In this document: positions 1-11,402 of the stretch, piece after piece
How positions within the stretch are numbered: the first letter of the stretch is position 1
How the letters are laid out: the number at the start of each line of letters is the position of its first letter
Source of the DNA: Schistocephalus solidus
Taxonomy: Eukaryota > Platyhelminthes > Cestoda > Diphyllobothriidea > Diphyllobothriidae
Direction of reading: 5' to 3'
NCBI GenBank assembly: GCA_017591395.1
Contig: WEDG01000341.1
Coordinates: forward strand, 230,438-294,437
DNA length: 64,000 nt
Made by a program: the position numbers and the translations under genes
Notes under the pieces: model-generated
Database searches by the model: none
What the model saw: the letters and a program-made list of their open reading frames with translations, nothing else
Told to the model about the DNA's origin: nothing

Positions 1-2480
1 TAATAGATAAAAGCATACCAACACATTCCCATCTTTTTAATTTAGAAAATCCATAATATGAATGAAATAAACCTAAAATATTACACTAGTTAAGATTATT
101 CACCCCAAAAGTTCCAAACATGGTCTCAGAATATTACCATTTCCACGCGTTAAGTCTGTTATTACGCCCACTAACAAAATATGCTAGAATACTAGACAAG
201 ACTCGATTCCCATCGATTTCTTTGATAGAGAAGTTGAAAAGATTCCTCAATGGAATGACTACACTGCATGTTGTGACTTTTGTATAAACCAATTCGAGTG
301 GGATTTTCGAACAAACGAGCTCCACGAAGATGCCAAGTCACTTGACCGCAAGTTACACATTTCGTTGGAAGTCTGTAGGACGGAAAGCAGCATTTTTCTG
401 AATCTAAAAGTCAACCATTGCCATAATCTTTTTTTGTTTACAAACTTCTTCTTTGCCACTGCACTCTTTTACTATAGGAAAGACGGGAAGAGGGCTTTTT
501 TCTAATCATACTGAGAGTGAATACGTTCTTTCTCAAAATTAAAAGAAAGGCCGTTTGACACAGCTGACTTCTTCGTCTAAAGCAGTTTGAACTTTTGGAT
601 TTTAAATTATAAGATTGATGCCTTCGCTTTCTTTGGGCAGGCTTGCAAGATGGACGTAGTTGCTTGCCGCATACTTACTATCCCACGGTGTAGGAATTGG
701 AATCGCATTTGACTCACGTGTAACATATAACTGCCTGATAATTTCCTGCTGTTTATTTGAATAGTCTTTGTCTTTTGTGGCCTATCGGAGTTTGTATGGC
801 ATTGGAGCTTACTTGAGAAAATGTTTTCTGCGGCTCGAGGCATAAAAAACAGCGAGAATTTCTGAACAGAGCTAAGGGAGTAAGTCTGCACTTGCTATAG
901 CACCGTACGGCATTTTCGGTTCGCTGACGCACAAGAAATGTTATTTTCTTTAGTCAAGATTTTGCACCAGTGTTTACAAATGAAAAGGTCAGATTAAATA
1001 CAGTTTTTATGGTCACTGGAGACAGAAATGTAACAGACCGTCAAACCCGTAATAATCACGCTAAAGTCCGCTGTAAGGGTGAAGGAATCCCATAATCGTT
1101 TGGTAGACCCGCGTATCAGAATCATGAATTGAACTGTACGTTCACGATCTACATGACATGCAATACAGACTCTGAGAGAGTTTTTGGAGGCAAGCCATAA
1201 GTCAAATGCTACAACTCCTCATACCCCAAATATCGACGCACTTTGTACCTCATTACAGAAATACGATTATTAGGTATTTTTCATCTGCGATTATGTCTGC
1301 AAACATATAGTTCTTCCGTTACCTCAATCACGAACCCAAAACGAGCAAACATGGAAAAGAGGCCCAAAGGCTTTCTATTCAGAAATTTTGCCCACAAATT
1401 TTCGACCCACTCAGATAGCCCTACCGATATTTTATTTTATGCTTGCACCAGCAACGAGATAAGCTTACCCGGCTCGACAGGAAGAAATCATTCTTTTGGG
1501 ACTGAAACAAAAGTAGGCTTGGCCAGTTTGCTTGCACACAGTCGAGTTCAACAGACAGGGAGATATCTTTCACTTTGTGGCATGACTATGTAGGTGCCCT
1601 GCGCCAGTCTACAAATACATCCATAACCATCAGCAGTCTTATTCGCACTGCCATTCAGTTGGAATATGAGGAGGGTAGAGAGCTATTTGTTGAACGTGAT
1701 CTCCCCAGTTTTATCCAATTGACGCACAATCAACCTCGGCTCCCCCGGGGATGAGGCTGTCAGCTTTTTTGAGCGGGTGAACCACCGTATATGATAGCCA
1801 GCGGATGTTTTGCATGCAACTGTGTTGACCGATATCAGCCAATGCCTAAGCCTTCACATGGTCTCCATCAATATTCCCTTCTGACTACGCACAGAAATGA
1901 TTTTTTTATATGAGCATAAAGTTGGTTTTGAATTTTTATGGACTCCTCTCAAAAGACATCGGAAATCGGGGCAGACCACCCCGTATGCATTTTATTTGCA
2001 TTCCCCCATTCCACTCTCTGCATCAGTTGATGACAATGACTAGAGAGGCGTGAATGCTTTGGTTGCTCTTACTTTCCGACATCAAGTAGCCAAGCAAAAG
2101 AGTTTCAAGCGGTATATGCATCGTTATCATAACTTGATATGGGCATTTTACCCCTCAGAACTAGTTTCCGGTCCTATAAAAGACAATAAACAATATAAAA
2201 TTCACATAAAAGTAACATTCTGTGATGTAACCTAAAAGGGATGTGGAATAAAAACCTTCGGTTAAGGATTGGGCGTCTGATATATAGCACTTCTCTCCCG
2301 TTACAAAGCTACAATCACTCAAAAATAAAGACAAAACGCGTTATATGACTGACCAAGCAGCCAGTAGACCATAATTTCATGAGATAAAGAAACTTTGGCA
2401 TCTTATTCTGCAATCTCACTAGAAATTTGAAGACTATTCCTGTGTGATAATTCGACTATAGTTGGTGAACTCAGAGTAAT
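1..2480. other. Unassigned DNA, no gene recognised
   Basis: AT-leaning sequence with several short open frames on both strands, the longest about 116 codons at 1243-1593 (+) and 94 codons at 607-891 (-). None shows a domain, signal peptide or recognisable family motif. Frames of this length are expected by chance over 2.5 kb. Individual short exons of an intron-rich worm gene could be hidden here but cannot be proven from sequence alone. Confidence 0.5.
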
Positions 2481-2485
2481 CTCAC

Positions 2486-2885
2486 ATGTTCCGGAGATAT
2501 AAATGGGACACGATACGTCCAATCTGTTCTTTCAAACTGATGAAAATACATGATAAGCGTTTCACTTCATGTGTGTGGGGACAATTATTTCAGTCGCAGC
2601 ATCCTATTTTGTCATGGGAATGCAATTTTCAGAATGGAAAAAACGGACGAATACGTCGAGGAATTTGCGAGTTCGCCTTTGGTGGAGTAAGAAAATGCTG
2701 CCTTATAGTTTCTTATAGAATAGGGTGAAAAGGTGCTACAATGCGACCCAACTAGGCTATCGAGCACAGTTCAGCACGTAATGCATGACCGTACTACATG
2801 TCGACGTAATTCTATTTATTGTGCTCTTTCGGGTTAGCATTCTTTGCCGGCTTAGTAGGGTCCCATCATATTTCGTTGGCTTAGC
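2486..2885 (+). repeat. Degenerate W/Z repeat pair, left copy
   Basis: The stretch around 2700-2885 closely resembles 3115-3290. Both carry a 'tag-ttcctt-tag-aa-gggtgaaaa' type junction followed by a conserved block ending in 'atttcgttggc'. The frame upstream (2486-2728) is a more decayed version of the block that precedes the second copy. This is a locally duplicated dispersed repeat, not a gene; the 80-codon frame it contains has no recognisable domain. Confidence 0.55.
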
Positions 2886-3150
2886 TCCAAGCACCTGAAC
2901 CCACAGCTTTATAACCAACACCGTCTCAGTCTAGGTGCAATATAAGAAGCAGATGACAGTAGTCATGCATTGAAAAAAATCGTAACTTCCTCCAACTCAA
3001 GGACATTTTTCCGTGTGGTGACCTTATATGAACGTGGAGTTGATATTCGTTTTATGATTCATGTATCAAAATTTCGCATCAGTCTTTTACTGTCCCGTGT
3101 GACAATGAAGTCTGCCTTTTAGTTCCTTCTAGAAAAGGGTGAAAAAGTGT
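2878..3150 (+). repeat. Dispersed repeat W, protein-like, copy 1
   Basis: A block of about 270 bp whose reverse complement recurs at about 9838-10050; its first 60 bp recur inverted at 3737-3796. In one frame both long copies translate to a conserved peptide containing 'KIVT', 'LYER', 'DIR.MIH.SKFRI' and 'LLSR.TMKSA'. The left end reads 'LSSK.LNPQLYNQHRL' here and in the inverted fragment. Stops interrupt the frames. This suggests a decayed coding source, either a transposon protein or a duplicated host exon. I do not recognise the family. Confidence 0.55.
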
Positions 3151-3725
3151 CACTATGTGACCTAACTAAGGGAATTAGGCCAGTTCAGCCTGTAATACGT
3201 GACCGCACTACATGCCGACGTAATGCTATCTATTGTGCTCTTGAGGGTTAGCATTCGTTGCCAGCTAAGTATGGTCCCAAAATATTTCGTTGGCGATAAA
3301 AAGACCAAATATCAACTGTCCACCCTCCAAGCGGCAATCTGTGCGATGCCGAGTTTGTTTTTCAAAACGCATCCGTTTCACTTTGAGAATGAAAAATCGC
3401 ACAGATCGGGCCTCATTCTTGTGCCCGTCAAGGGTCCGAATAAATTTGTGTCAGGTCAGCTAGGAATGAGATCGTGCATCCAGACCTCGCAATCCGCACA
3501 CTTGTAGAGGCAACAACACAATTGTGCGCACCTTCTAACCCAGCAGCAACTGCTAACCCTAACTAAAACAATGGATAAGGTTAGGATAAGGTTGGGGCTC
3601 TGCTCTTCTTCATTTAATCCCATCCAGAAAAATCCTCTTTTCCACCGGTCCTATATTACCCGCTGACCCATCCTTTGTTCTTGGAGTAATGTCACCTATT
3701 ACGTTCTTGCCCATGGATATTATCA
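3150..3725 (+). mobile_element. Non-autonomous inverted-repeat element Z, diverged copy
   Basis: Homologous by eye to the cleaner 537-bp element at 18812-19348. Shared blocks include 'cgcatccgtt', the 'gggcctcattctt' block, 'aaaacaatggat' followed by a G/T-rich stretch, and a right end with 'acccatcctttgttc'. The left terminus is eroded, so the limits are approximate. It carries no transposase. The 102-codon frame at 3199-3507 lies inside the repeat and is not supported as a gene. Confidence 0.55.
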
Positions 3726-3873
3726 GGTCATTAAGCATTCCGATGAGACGGTGTTGGTTATAAAGCTGTGGGTTCAGTTGCTTAGAGCTAAGCCTGGCTG
3801 TCGTGAGTGCAACCACCACCGAGGCTCTTAACAAGGAATGTCTATGCAGACTTTCGAAGTTTAGGCGAGACAT
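3610..3873 (-). pseudogene. Protein-like antisense frame containing inverted W fragment
   Basis: An 87-codon frame on the minus strand whose central part ('ARLSSKQLNPQLYNQHRL') is repeated on the plus strand at 2878-2937. The first half lies on the inverted W fragment and the second half runs into the Z element, so the open frame is chimeric and probably not a gene. No signal peptide, membrane segment or known motif is seen. It is listed because the repeated peptide suggests that W once encoded protein. Confidence 0.25.
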
Positions 3874-4097
3874 TCAGAAATTGCTAAAACTTTATACAGC
3901 CTCCGTCACTGTTTTCCGTTGTGCTGGTTGGCTCTTGCCTTTACAGACCTGTCTGCTTGGTAACTTTGCATTAATCGTATTTTCTTTTCTAGAACATAAA
4001 AGATCAACGTACACTCAAGGGGTCGGGAATTTTTACGTTATAACCTAATTAATCGTACTACATTCTCTAACTGGAGCCCTCTAAATCCTACCTATAA

Positions 4098-4197
4098 NTN
4101 NNNNNNNNNNNNNNNNNNNNNNNNNNNNNNNNNNNNNNNNNNNNNNNNNNNNNNNNNNNNNNNNNNNNNNNNNNNNNNNNNNNNNNNNNNNNNNNNN
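4098..4197. other. Assembly gap (100 bases of N)
   Basis: A run of N's with a single stray t at 4099. The length of 100 is the usual placeholder for a gap of unknown size. It lies between the W/Z cluster and repeat D, which suggests that repeats broke the assembly. Confidence 0.98.
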
Positions 4198-4304
4198 GCT
4201 TCCAGCGGAAATGTCTTTTCGCCATTGTTATTATACTACACCACCATGTAAGGACAACCTTCTGGGGCTAGGACATTTTGTAACTTCGGAATGCAGCACA
4301 TTGC

Positions 4305-5078
4305 AGGCAAACCAACTATCCTTGTGGGTCATCAAAATGCCAACCAACTAGTTTCTATAGATGACTTAAAAGTAGACCATTTGGACTTTGATGTCTTTTT
4401 TTAACAAAAAAAATAACAGTTGAGTGGTTGTACGGGCAACTGAACCGTGCTCGGTGACAAACTGCGATTTCCATAATAAAGGGAGCGTGTTTACACTGCC
4501 AGAAGCAACGACTACGGACTCACTCGTAGACCACGCGCTGCTGTGTTTGATAGGGAAACAGTATTTTATTCAGTTCTATCTACGAAAACACCCTCAAAAG
4601 ACACTAAAAACTGGATTTGTTTACTGTCTGAATAGTGTGAACTTTGCTACAGTGCCAAATGTCGAAGTATGCGGGTGGTCTTTTCTGCGCCCAAGGTTTA
4701 TTTTGGCCAACGGCTGTTGAGAGATATTGGTCATTTATACAATCCCAATCCTTCCTCAAAATTATCACAATGGCTGATGTTATTAGTGCACAGATGGAAT
4801 CTTGCGACTAAATATAATGTCGGTGAAATGGAGTGATGACGCCCAGCGTGTGCATGTGTTGCTAGATCGGACGCATAATACCCAGAAAGAGAAAGTTTCG
4901 TTTTGCCTTGCAGTGTACGTGCATGGTCACACAGGGACTAGCGGTAAATAATTAAGATGACACAGACGGGAGTGATCGGAATGGCTAGTGGTACCCCAAA
5001 CCCCTAAGGCACGCGAAAATGTAACGTGGGTCAAATGGGCGGCAGGTGCCTTTATGCCAAACGCTCTCCACCTGATCT
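4305..5078 (+). repeat. Repeat D, copy 1
   Basis: About 775 bp nearly identical to 8632-9397. The shared block begins near 'aactatccttgtgggtcatc' and ends near 'aaacgctctccacctga'. Both copies hold a 98-codon frame (4424-4720 here). I count four base differences between copies within that frame and all four change the amino acid, which is the opposite of what a conserved protein shows. I therefore treat it as a non-coding dispersed repeat or segmental duplication. It diverges from copy 2 just after 'cacctga'. Confidence 0.8.
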
Positions 5079-5397
5079 TCAAGCAAGTTGGTGTGGGAAT
5101 GTTCAGAGTCGCCTAGAAGTGTTTTTCACTAACTGATTCGCGTTCTTCGTAGTAGTCAGCTCACATTAAGCTCATGCAAATTTACTAGTTATTTTGGTGA
5201 CCGCATTTTTCTGTTCAAATTGAGCAGGGACTAGGTACGAGTACCTAAATGAACGCTTTTAGGATAGTGGAAATAAACGCTCTTCGGAAAATCGAGCTGT
5301 ACGCATAAATTTTAAAGTTGCTGACACTAACCCGTCGTAAAACGAAATAAACAGAGGATAAATTCGGATAGTCAGACTATATCGGCTGGTACGACAG

Positions 5398-5595
5398 GAC
5401 AGGGACTAACGGTAAATAATTGAGAACAGTTAGTGACACAGACGGGAGTGATTGGAATGGCTAGTGGTACCCCAATCCCCTATGGCGCGCGAAAATGTAA
5501 CGTGGGTCAAATGGGCGGCAGGTGCCTTTATGCTAAACGCTCTCCACCTGACCTAAAGGTCCGCACCCTGGCAACTGGGATCGCGATTATCCTGA
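5398..5595 (+). repeat. Repeat D, partial copy 3
   Basis: This segment repeats the 3' part of D ('cagggactaacggtaaataa' to 'caccctggcaact'). It matches copy 2 further to the right than copy 1 does, so copy 1 lost or replaced its end. A stretch of about 15 bp after 'aattgaga' is missing from copies 1 and 2. The 73-codon frame at 5433-5654 is only this repeat read through. Confidence 0.75.
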
Positions 5596-5649
5596 TTTGC
5601 CCAGGATTAACATTCTCTTACCGAGCTAAATCCACCAAATTAGTCGGCT

Positions 5650-6690
5650 CATAGTAGGCTTGTGAAAGCCAAACTGTCACTTAAGAGGACCCATGTTTCG
5701 ATTTAAATAAAGTGGTGAGTAAGTAGGACGACTGCTTGTACGATATTTTTCTCTACGCCGAACCGTCAAACCCTTTCAAGTCAATGACGACTGGCTTGTC
5801 TATAGATGCCAATGTCTGAAGGGTATAAGCATTGTAATGTACAGGCAGATGACCATTAGTGTACTGAATAGAAGACAAGGGCCAGAAAATTTATGTGATG
5901 AATTAGCTGTTGGACTTAACGACTGGAATTTATTTTTCTGCTTGCTTTATTCAGGTGTATTTTCCTGTTGTAGGAAAAGACAGCTGCAACATAGAAAATG
6001 AAATTGTGGTTCAGTGCATAGCCACATAGCACAATATTTATGCACTACCTCAAGAAGATTCGAACTTTACTGCATTCACCCCTCCGAAGAGCCCGTTACA
6101 TGATGATCCAAGGAATCAAGTTTTTGTATACTGCGATCCATTCTTTATCATTTAGAATTAAAAATTACGAAAATTTCCGTGGAAGGATTCAAAAGACTAG
6201 TTTGTGAACATACGTCTGTATTTTTAATTCTCGTGAGAACAGTATATTTATATGGGAAGCGTGTTTAAGAAAACATTTCAGTGATAGGAAAATCGATTAA
6301 TGATCGTCGTTACAAACAAACCGTTGTGACAATAAGTGGAGGAGTTAACATGAGGTCGTTAGTTCATAGGCAGTGAGGGTTAGGGAGTCATATCAGGTGG
6401 GAGGGGTAGAGAGAGCGGGAGGGTGCGATAAACTGCATTCGGCTAATCTATCTTTGGCCACTGTCGACTAAATCCCTGCCTCTTATTACCCCCTTACCCG
6501 CTTGTGTTTTAAGACCAACTTGCATCTCTCTCTCTTATCAATGACATGTTTAAATCGATCTCATTTCCAGTTAGAATTGGTTACACGTGTTCCACAGCTC
6601 GTCCATCTATTCGTTGCTCCTCAGTTTTACATCATCTTCCTATTTGAAGCGGCCACTTTTGAATCAGTTGCACCAAACTAGTGAACTAGT
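5650..6690. other. Unassigned DNA
   Basis: About 1 kb with no frame over 60 codons and no recognised repeat. A G-rich patch lies near 6360-6430. Confidence 0.5.
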
Positions 6691-6696
6691 TCTAGA

Positions 6697-7140
6697 AGCT
6701 CGACATACACTTGTCGCATCCGCACCCACTGTTCGTATTGCCCACGAACCTTCAGTAACCACATGAGCCAAAGTTTCCACTTGCGTAACCATGATAGTAG
6801 AATTCACCGGAATATCGTAACGTCAAGCACACCTTGCACGCCCGACAAATTCCCCATCTCCAACACCAACTTCTCCCCATCCATCAGCGCGGCCATCACT
6901 AGTAACCTCAGCGCCTCAAACAACGCCAGAGTTCCCAAAATATCTTGCCCACATTGTCATCGCATATGCGCATCATGCGACGGCCATCGCACAGAGACTG
7001 GCGAGCAAGTGCCAAGAACAACAACCTCAACTATCCACATTGCCCAGGCACATTTACTCAGCCCATCGACCTACTCGGTCACATTCGAATCCATGAAAGT
7101 TTCAGATAAAATACAACCGGTCAAGTCATAGCACCACACA
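6697..7140 (+). pseudogene. LINE C-terminal C2H2 zinc-finger tail, remnant
   Basis: The plus strand encodes several decayed C2H2 fingers. One begins near 6733 ('CSYCPRTFSN') and runs into 'HLRNHDSRIHRN', followed by a Ser/Thr/Pro-rich linker. Next come 'ISCPHCHRIC' and 'HRTETGEQVP', and after a frameshift 'CPGTF' with 'DLLGHIRIHES' near 7049-7105. Repeated CPHC-type fingers joined by S/T/P linkers and the 'RTETGE.VPG' phrase are, from my knowledge of flatworm genomes, the C-terminal tail of a LINE polyprotein, where they probably bind nucleic acid. Frameshifts and lost Cys/His residues show it is dead. It may belong to the same LINE family as 25905-27540. A host zinc-finger gene is less likely because of the linker style and decay. 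Confidence 0.7.
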
Positions 7141-7189
7141 TCTCTTCACCAAAACATCCATGACACGAGTCTGTCCCACACCACCTTCC

Positions 7190-7840
7190 ACAGACACAGA
7201 ATAAGCCCTTCTTGCTGAAGTTGGCGGCATACTCTTTGGCTCTTGCTTCATGCGGCCTCTATGGCAACTGCACATATATGAGGCCCGAGCCACCAATGTT
7301 GTATGTTTGGGCTAGGTAGTGTATATCAGCCACCGCGTCCAATCCCCGCATCAGACAAGTGCCCAACTTTGACAGCGAACTGGTGTCTGGAAGGGGGAAA
7401 GGGGCGTAGAGTTGACTGTCTCAGTGCACATTCCTCACCATAACCCATCTACGATAGTTCAACCGTCGTAGTCCGACGATGTCCACCGTATGCTCCATGG
7501 AAGGGTGGAGCAGGGACGGTGACTTGCGCGTGAATTAGTTTTAAGTGATAGTAGCCTTGCGCTGCAGCTACCGCACTCTCTCCTCCTCCCCCACCTGAGC
7601 CCAGTGTCAAGACAGAGTCAAGAAGACCGGAGGCGGGAGAGGACGCAGGTGGCTGGCGCGGCCGGGTCCCCTAAGTCCTAGCCGCCCCTAGGCGTGCCAC
7701 CACACCTCCATGTTTGGCATTTGTTATGGGAGCGCAACCCGAATAACGCCTGCCATGCCTTACTTTGGCCCCCGTGTTGGTCCAACGCATCTACTACGTG
7801 GCCCGTTTAGGGGGCACATAACCCATCTACCGACCTGGAG
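7190..7840 (+). repeat. Dispersed GC-rich repeat X, copy 1
   Basis: Composite repeat. The part at about 7340-7440 ('cgcatcagacaag' and onward) matches 55520-55610. The part at 7453-7830, starting 'ttcaaccgtcgtagtccgac', matches 25437-25845 in the same orientation and 34641-34850 and 55095-56070 in reverse. It contains a characteristic block around 'gtgacttgcgcg', 'aattagttttaagt' and 'accgcactctctc'. No coding capacity is seen. It behaves like a high-copy SINE or MITE-like family, but the class is not determined. Confidence 0.75.
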
Positions 7841-7899
7841 TCCATCACAGTGATTTAAATCCCGTTGCTTAGAAGGCGGTCAACTAATGAAATAACTCG

Positions 7900-8260
7900 G
7901 TTCTCTTCTCAGGACGGACAGTCAGTGTGTAATAGATCCTACTTACTGGGAACTCTATGGCACTCCCACTCGGGTGCGATACGAGCCGCCTCCCTCTTAT
8001 TTTTGTGTGAAATGCTGGTTTTTATGTGCAAACGACGGAGTGTGGCGGCATCCCCCACCAACCTGCACCCGATCTCATTTGTGGTCCTCTTTATTCTGTC
8101 TTTAATCTGGGAGAGGAGGAGGAGGAGGAGCGAATGCGGTAGAAGCAGCGCGAGTCTACTTTCGCTATATGCTAATCCACACGCAAAGCACCATCCCCGC
8201 ATCCGTCTTGCTGTTGGACACAATGTGGACAACGTCGGTAACGACGACCGAATTGCCACT
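7900..8260 (-). repeat. Repeat X, inverted diverged copy
   Basis: Reads in the opposite orientation to the copy just to its left: 'ggcactcccact', then a G/A-rich tract near 8110-8135, 'ctaatccacacgcaaa' and 'caccatccccgcatccg' resemble 34730-34800 and 55790-56010. The 186-codon plus frame (7865-8425) and the 106-codon minus frame across this repeat are not believed to be genes, because the sequence is repetitive and they overlap each other. Confidence 0.6.
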
Positions 8261-8631
8261 AGAGTAAGAAAGGGTCATAAACAGGTAATGGAACGGTCGA
8301 TTTTGAGCTGCGACTTCATAAGGGCTCAAGGTCTTAAAACGACTGTCCTTATGCAAGGTTTTAAACTTCAATTATCATTTACAAAGAATAGCATTCCGTT
8401 TGAGAGTACTTCTAGCAGATTTTGAAAATTTGCCTGCTCGAAAACACATTATTTATTCTGCTAACAGCCAGTGCAAATGCCTCAACAGATAAATAAATGT
8501 TTGCCAAGATTAGTTCAATCCGCGTATTTTTACCTGTTGATTCTATCCAGTGGCACAAGGTATTTTAATAAGTCCCAACGTTTTATACTGAGTATATTTA
8601 TGCCCGTGTATGTTAATTATTTTTTTCCACT

Positions 8632-9440
8632 AAGGCAAACAAACTATCCTTGTGGGTCATCAAAATGCCAACCAACTAGTTTCAACAGATGACTAAAAGT
8701 AGACCGTTTGGACTTTGATGTCTTTTTTAAAAAAAAAACAGTTGAGTGGTTGTACGGGCAACTGAACCGTGCTCGGTGACAAACTGCGATTCCCATAATA
8801 AAGGGAGCGTGTTTACACTGCCAGAAGCAACGACTACGGACTCACTCGTAGACCACGCGCTGCTGTGTTTGATAGGGAAACAGTATTTTCTTCAGTTCTA
8901 TCTACGAAAACACCCTCAAAAGACACTAAAAACTGGATTTGTTTACTGTCTGAATAGTGTGAACTTTGCTACAGTGCCAAATGTCGAAGTATGCGGGTGG
9001 TCTTTGCTGCGCCCAAGGTTTATTTTGGCCAACAGCTGTTGAGAGATATTGGTCATTTATACAAACCCAATCCTTCCTCAAAATTATCACAATGGCTGAT
9101 GTTATTAGTGCACAGAGGGAAGCTTGAGACTAAATATTATGTCGGTGGAATGGAGAGATGACACCCAACGTGTGCAGGTGTTGCCAGATCGGACGCATAA
9201 TACCCAGAAAGAGAAAGTTTCGTTTTGCCTTGCAGTGTACGCGCATGGTCACACAGGGACTAGCGGTAAATAATTAAGATGACACAGACGGGAGTGATCG
9301 GAATGACTAGTGGTACCGAAAACCCCTAAGGCACGCGAAAATGTAACGTGGGTCAAATGGGCGGCAGGTGCCTTTATGCCAAACGCTCTCCACCTGACCT
9401 AAAGGTCCGCACCCTGGCAACTAAGATCGAGATTATCCAG
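8632..9440 (+). repeat. Repeat D, copy 2
   Basis: Second full copy of the unit at 4305-5078, in the same orientation about 4.3 kb away, extending further right to 'gcaccctggcaact' (shared with the partial copy at 5398-5595). It contains the 98-codon frame 8746-9042, which differs from copy 1 by four substitutions, all replacing amino acids. No promoter or splice signals support transcription. Confidence 0.8.
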
Positions 9441-9835
9441 TCCAGATTTGCCCAGCCTTTTACAGCGTATGAAAATCACAAATGGCTACTTAAGTCGTGT
9501 TCATTTTTCTCATGGATTTTTGATGCCCATATTTATTCAAATATATTTTATAGAAAACGGGCACAAAAAAATATTCCTTCTTGAACACAGTTGGTAGCTA
9601 CGTTGATCTTCTTCGAATCTTTTGCTTGAAAAAGGGTATCTTTCTTTATTAAAACATTTCTAAATTGCAAAATAATTTTGAATTCTTCCGACCGTGACAC
9701 TTGAATAGTTCTCATAAAATGCTGTAAAATATTTGGATCATATTATATTTCTTGCAGACAAAATTGATAAACTCACTGATACTATGTATTATGGATGGAC
9801 ATGTGAATGGACGCATATTAATTTTTGTCTAACAC
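9440..9835. other. Unassigned AT-rich DNA
   Basis: No gene or repeat recognised. Only short chance frames are present. Confidence 0.5.
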
Positions 9836-9837
9836 TG

Positions 9838-10050
9838 TCTCACCCTATTCTAGAAGGAACTATAAGGCAGACTTCATTGTCTCACGGGACAGTAGAAAAC
9901 GGATGCGAAATTTAGATGCATGAATCATATAACGAATATCAAGTTCACGTTCATATAAGGTCAGCACACGGAAAAATTTCCTTGAGTTGGGGTAAGTTAC
10001 GATTTTTTCCATGCATGACTCCTATCATCTGCTTCTTATATTGCACCTAG
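9838..10050 (-). repeat. Dispersed repeat W, protein-like, copy 2 (inverted)
   Basis: Reverse complement of 2930-3150. On the minus strand the frame reads 'EKIVTYPNSRKFFRVLTLYE', then 'RELDIRYMIHASKFRIRFLL' and 'SRETMKSAL' with stops after it. Compared with copy 1, many differences are conservative at the protein level, which hints that the common source was under protein selection. It is flanked by unrelated DNA on both sides, so W moves or was copied independently of Z. Confidence 0.6.
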
Positions 10051-10150
10051 ACTGCTTAACAATTTTATAATATATGCTGTACTAGTACGTTTTCTCGTAG
10101 ATTTTCATTCAGAAATCATTTAATAAACCTCATTGAGAAATAACGCAGGG

Positions 10151-10186
10151 TCATAAAACTGATCATAAACTGATCATAAAACTGAT
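10151..10186. repeat. Short tandem repeat, 12-bp unit, three copies
   Basis: Three adjacent copies of 'tcataaaactga', the second one base shorter. Confidence 0.85.
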
Positions 10187-10189
10187 TTC

Positions 10190-11180
10190 TCGTGAGAAAG
10201 CAGTTTGCGTGGACAGACGAAATGTTAATGGTACATTAACCCATGTGGAGCATAATGACATCATTTTATTTCGACAGAATAATAAGGTTATTAGTCAGTA
10301 GCATTTACGAATAAGTTACCATATCGCCGCATTCTGTAGGCACAATCGAGAATCAAACAGCATAGGCGTACGAAGGGGTTCAAATGTGTCCTTATCTTCA
10401 GGCGGAAATAGTATAGTTGACTGAACTATCTTGTGATTAGGCTGTACGATAATCAATCTGACAACCCTACTTAAGTAGTTTGTTTGAAATGAAAAAAAAA
10501 CTTTCAGAATTTTGGTTGAAAATTCATGAGGTAGGGAATCTATTGTATATTGCATGCTATTCTGTCGCCTAAATTATCCTCGTCGAAATAAAGTCCGCTT
10601 CAAATTTGGCTATCTCATATGTTTGTGCGGATTCAGTCCTGTAAAATTTATGATATAATTATGTTGCCAATGCAAGAGAACTCTCGAGTCCCATTAAGTA
10701 ACTGGGAAGATGTAGACGGGATCGCTTTAAAAAGAATTTTATTTGCCTGAGGTTTCGGATGCACGCTCGAAAATAAAACACATTCCAGAATTTCGGATGA
10801 CATTTCCAGGGAAAGGCAGTCTACTCTACGTTCCTCAATAAAAGGACCAACTTCTTCGTGCGCGTCATGAGTCAAATTGCTGATGGGTCAGCCCGTCTCA
10901 GCGACCAGTATCTACAACTAGGAGAGCTTTTCAGAACATCTGCGTAAGTTCGAGATGGCAGGCATCGGTATCCCTGCTTCCCCCTCTGTCTCTCACTGTG
11001 CCCTGCATTATCACTGTCTTTGTTGCCAACCAGCCACTCCAAATGCCCATTTGGGCAGAAAAACTGCGTTTAAGGTGTCAATTGAGATAAACTGGGTGGG
11101 GCCTGACTGTGCTGCTGATGTAAGGGCAGCAGTGCAAATCCCACACATCTTCCATTTTTTCCACGTTCACCCCCCCCCTT
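10190..11180. other. Unassigned DNA
   Basis: Short frames on both strands (for example 10316-10555 and 10648-10875 on minus, 10955-11185 on plus) show no recognisable domain. A C run sits near 11170-11178. Confidence 0.45.
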
Positions 11181-11402
11181 TTTAAAGGCAGATTTGGGCA
11201 CTTAGGCATGTTAATGTGGGGGTGGGAAGTATTTTCTGGAAGCCTCTGTCAAGAAAAGTGACATACACCATGATTCCCTTGTGGACAGTTCCTCTTCTAT
11301 ACTCACTTAGCTCGTAAATTAAGTTTTCTTTTACCAAACAAAAAGTGTTTAGCTTCATGCCGGTTGGAACAGAAAGAAACTGCGGATGTATGTGTACCAA
11401 AA

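Noticed and set aside
7865..8425. 186-codon plus-strand frame, among the longest in the window
   Set aside because: It overlaps a diverged inverted copy of repeat X, has competing minus-strand frames over the same bases and no recognisable protein feature.
4424..9042. Paired 98-codon frames in repeat D as a duplicated gene
   Set aside because: All four differences between the copies are amino-acid changing and there are no supporting signals, so protein selection is not indicated.
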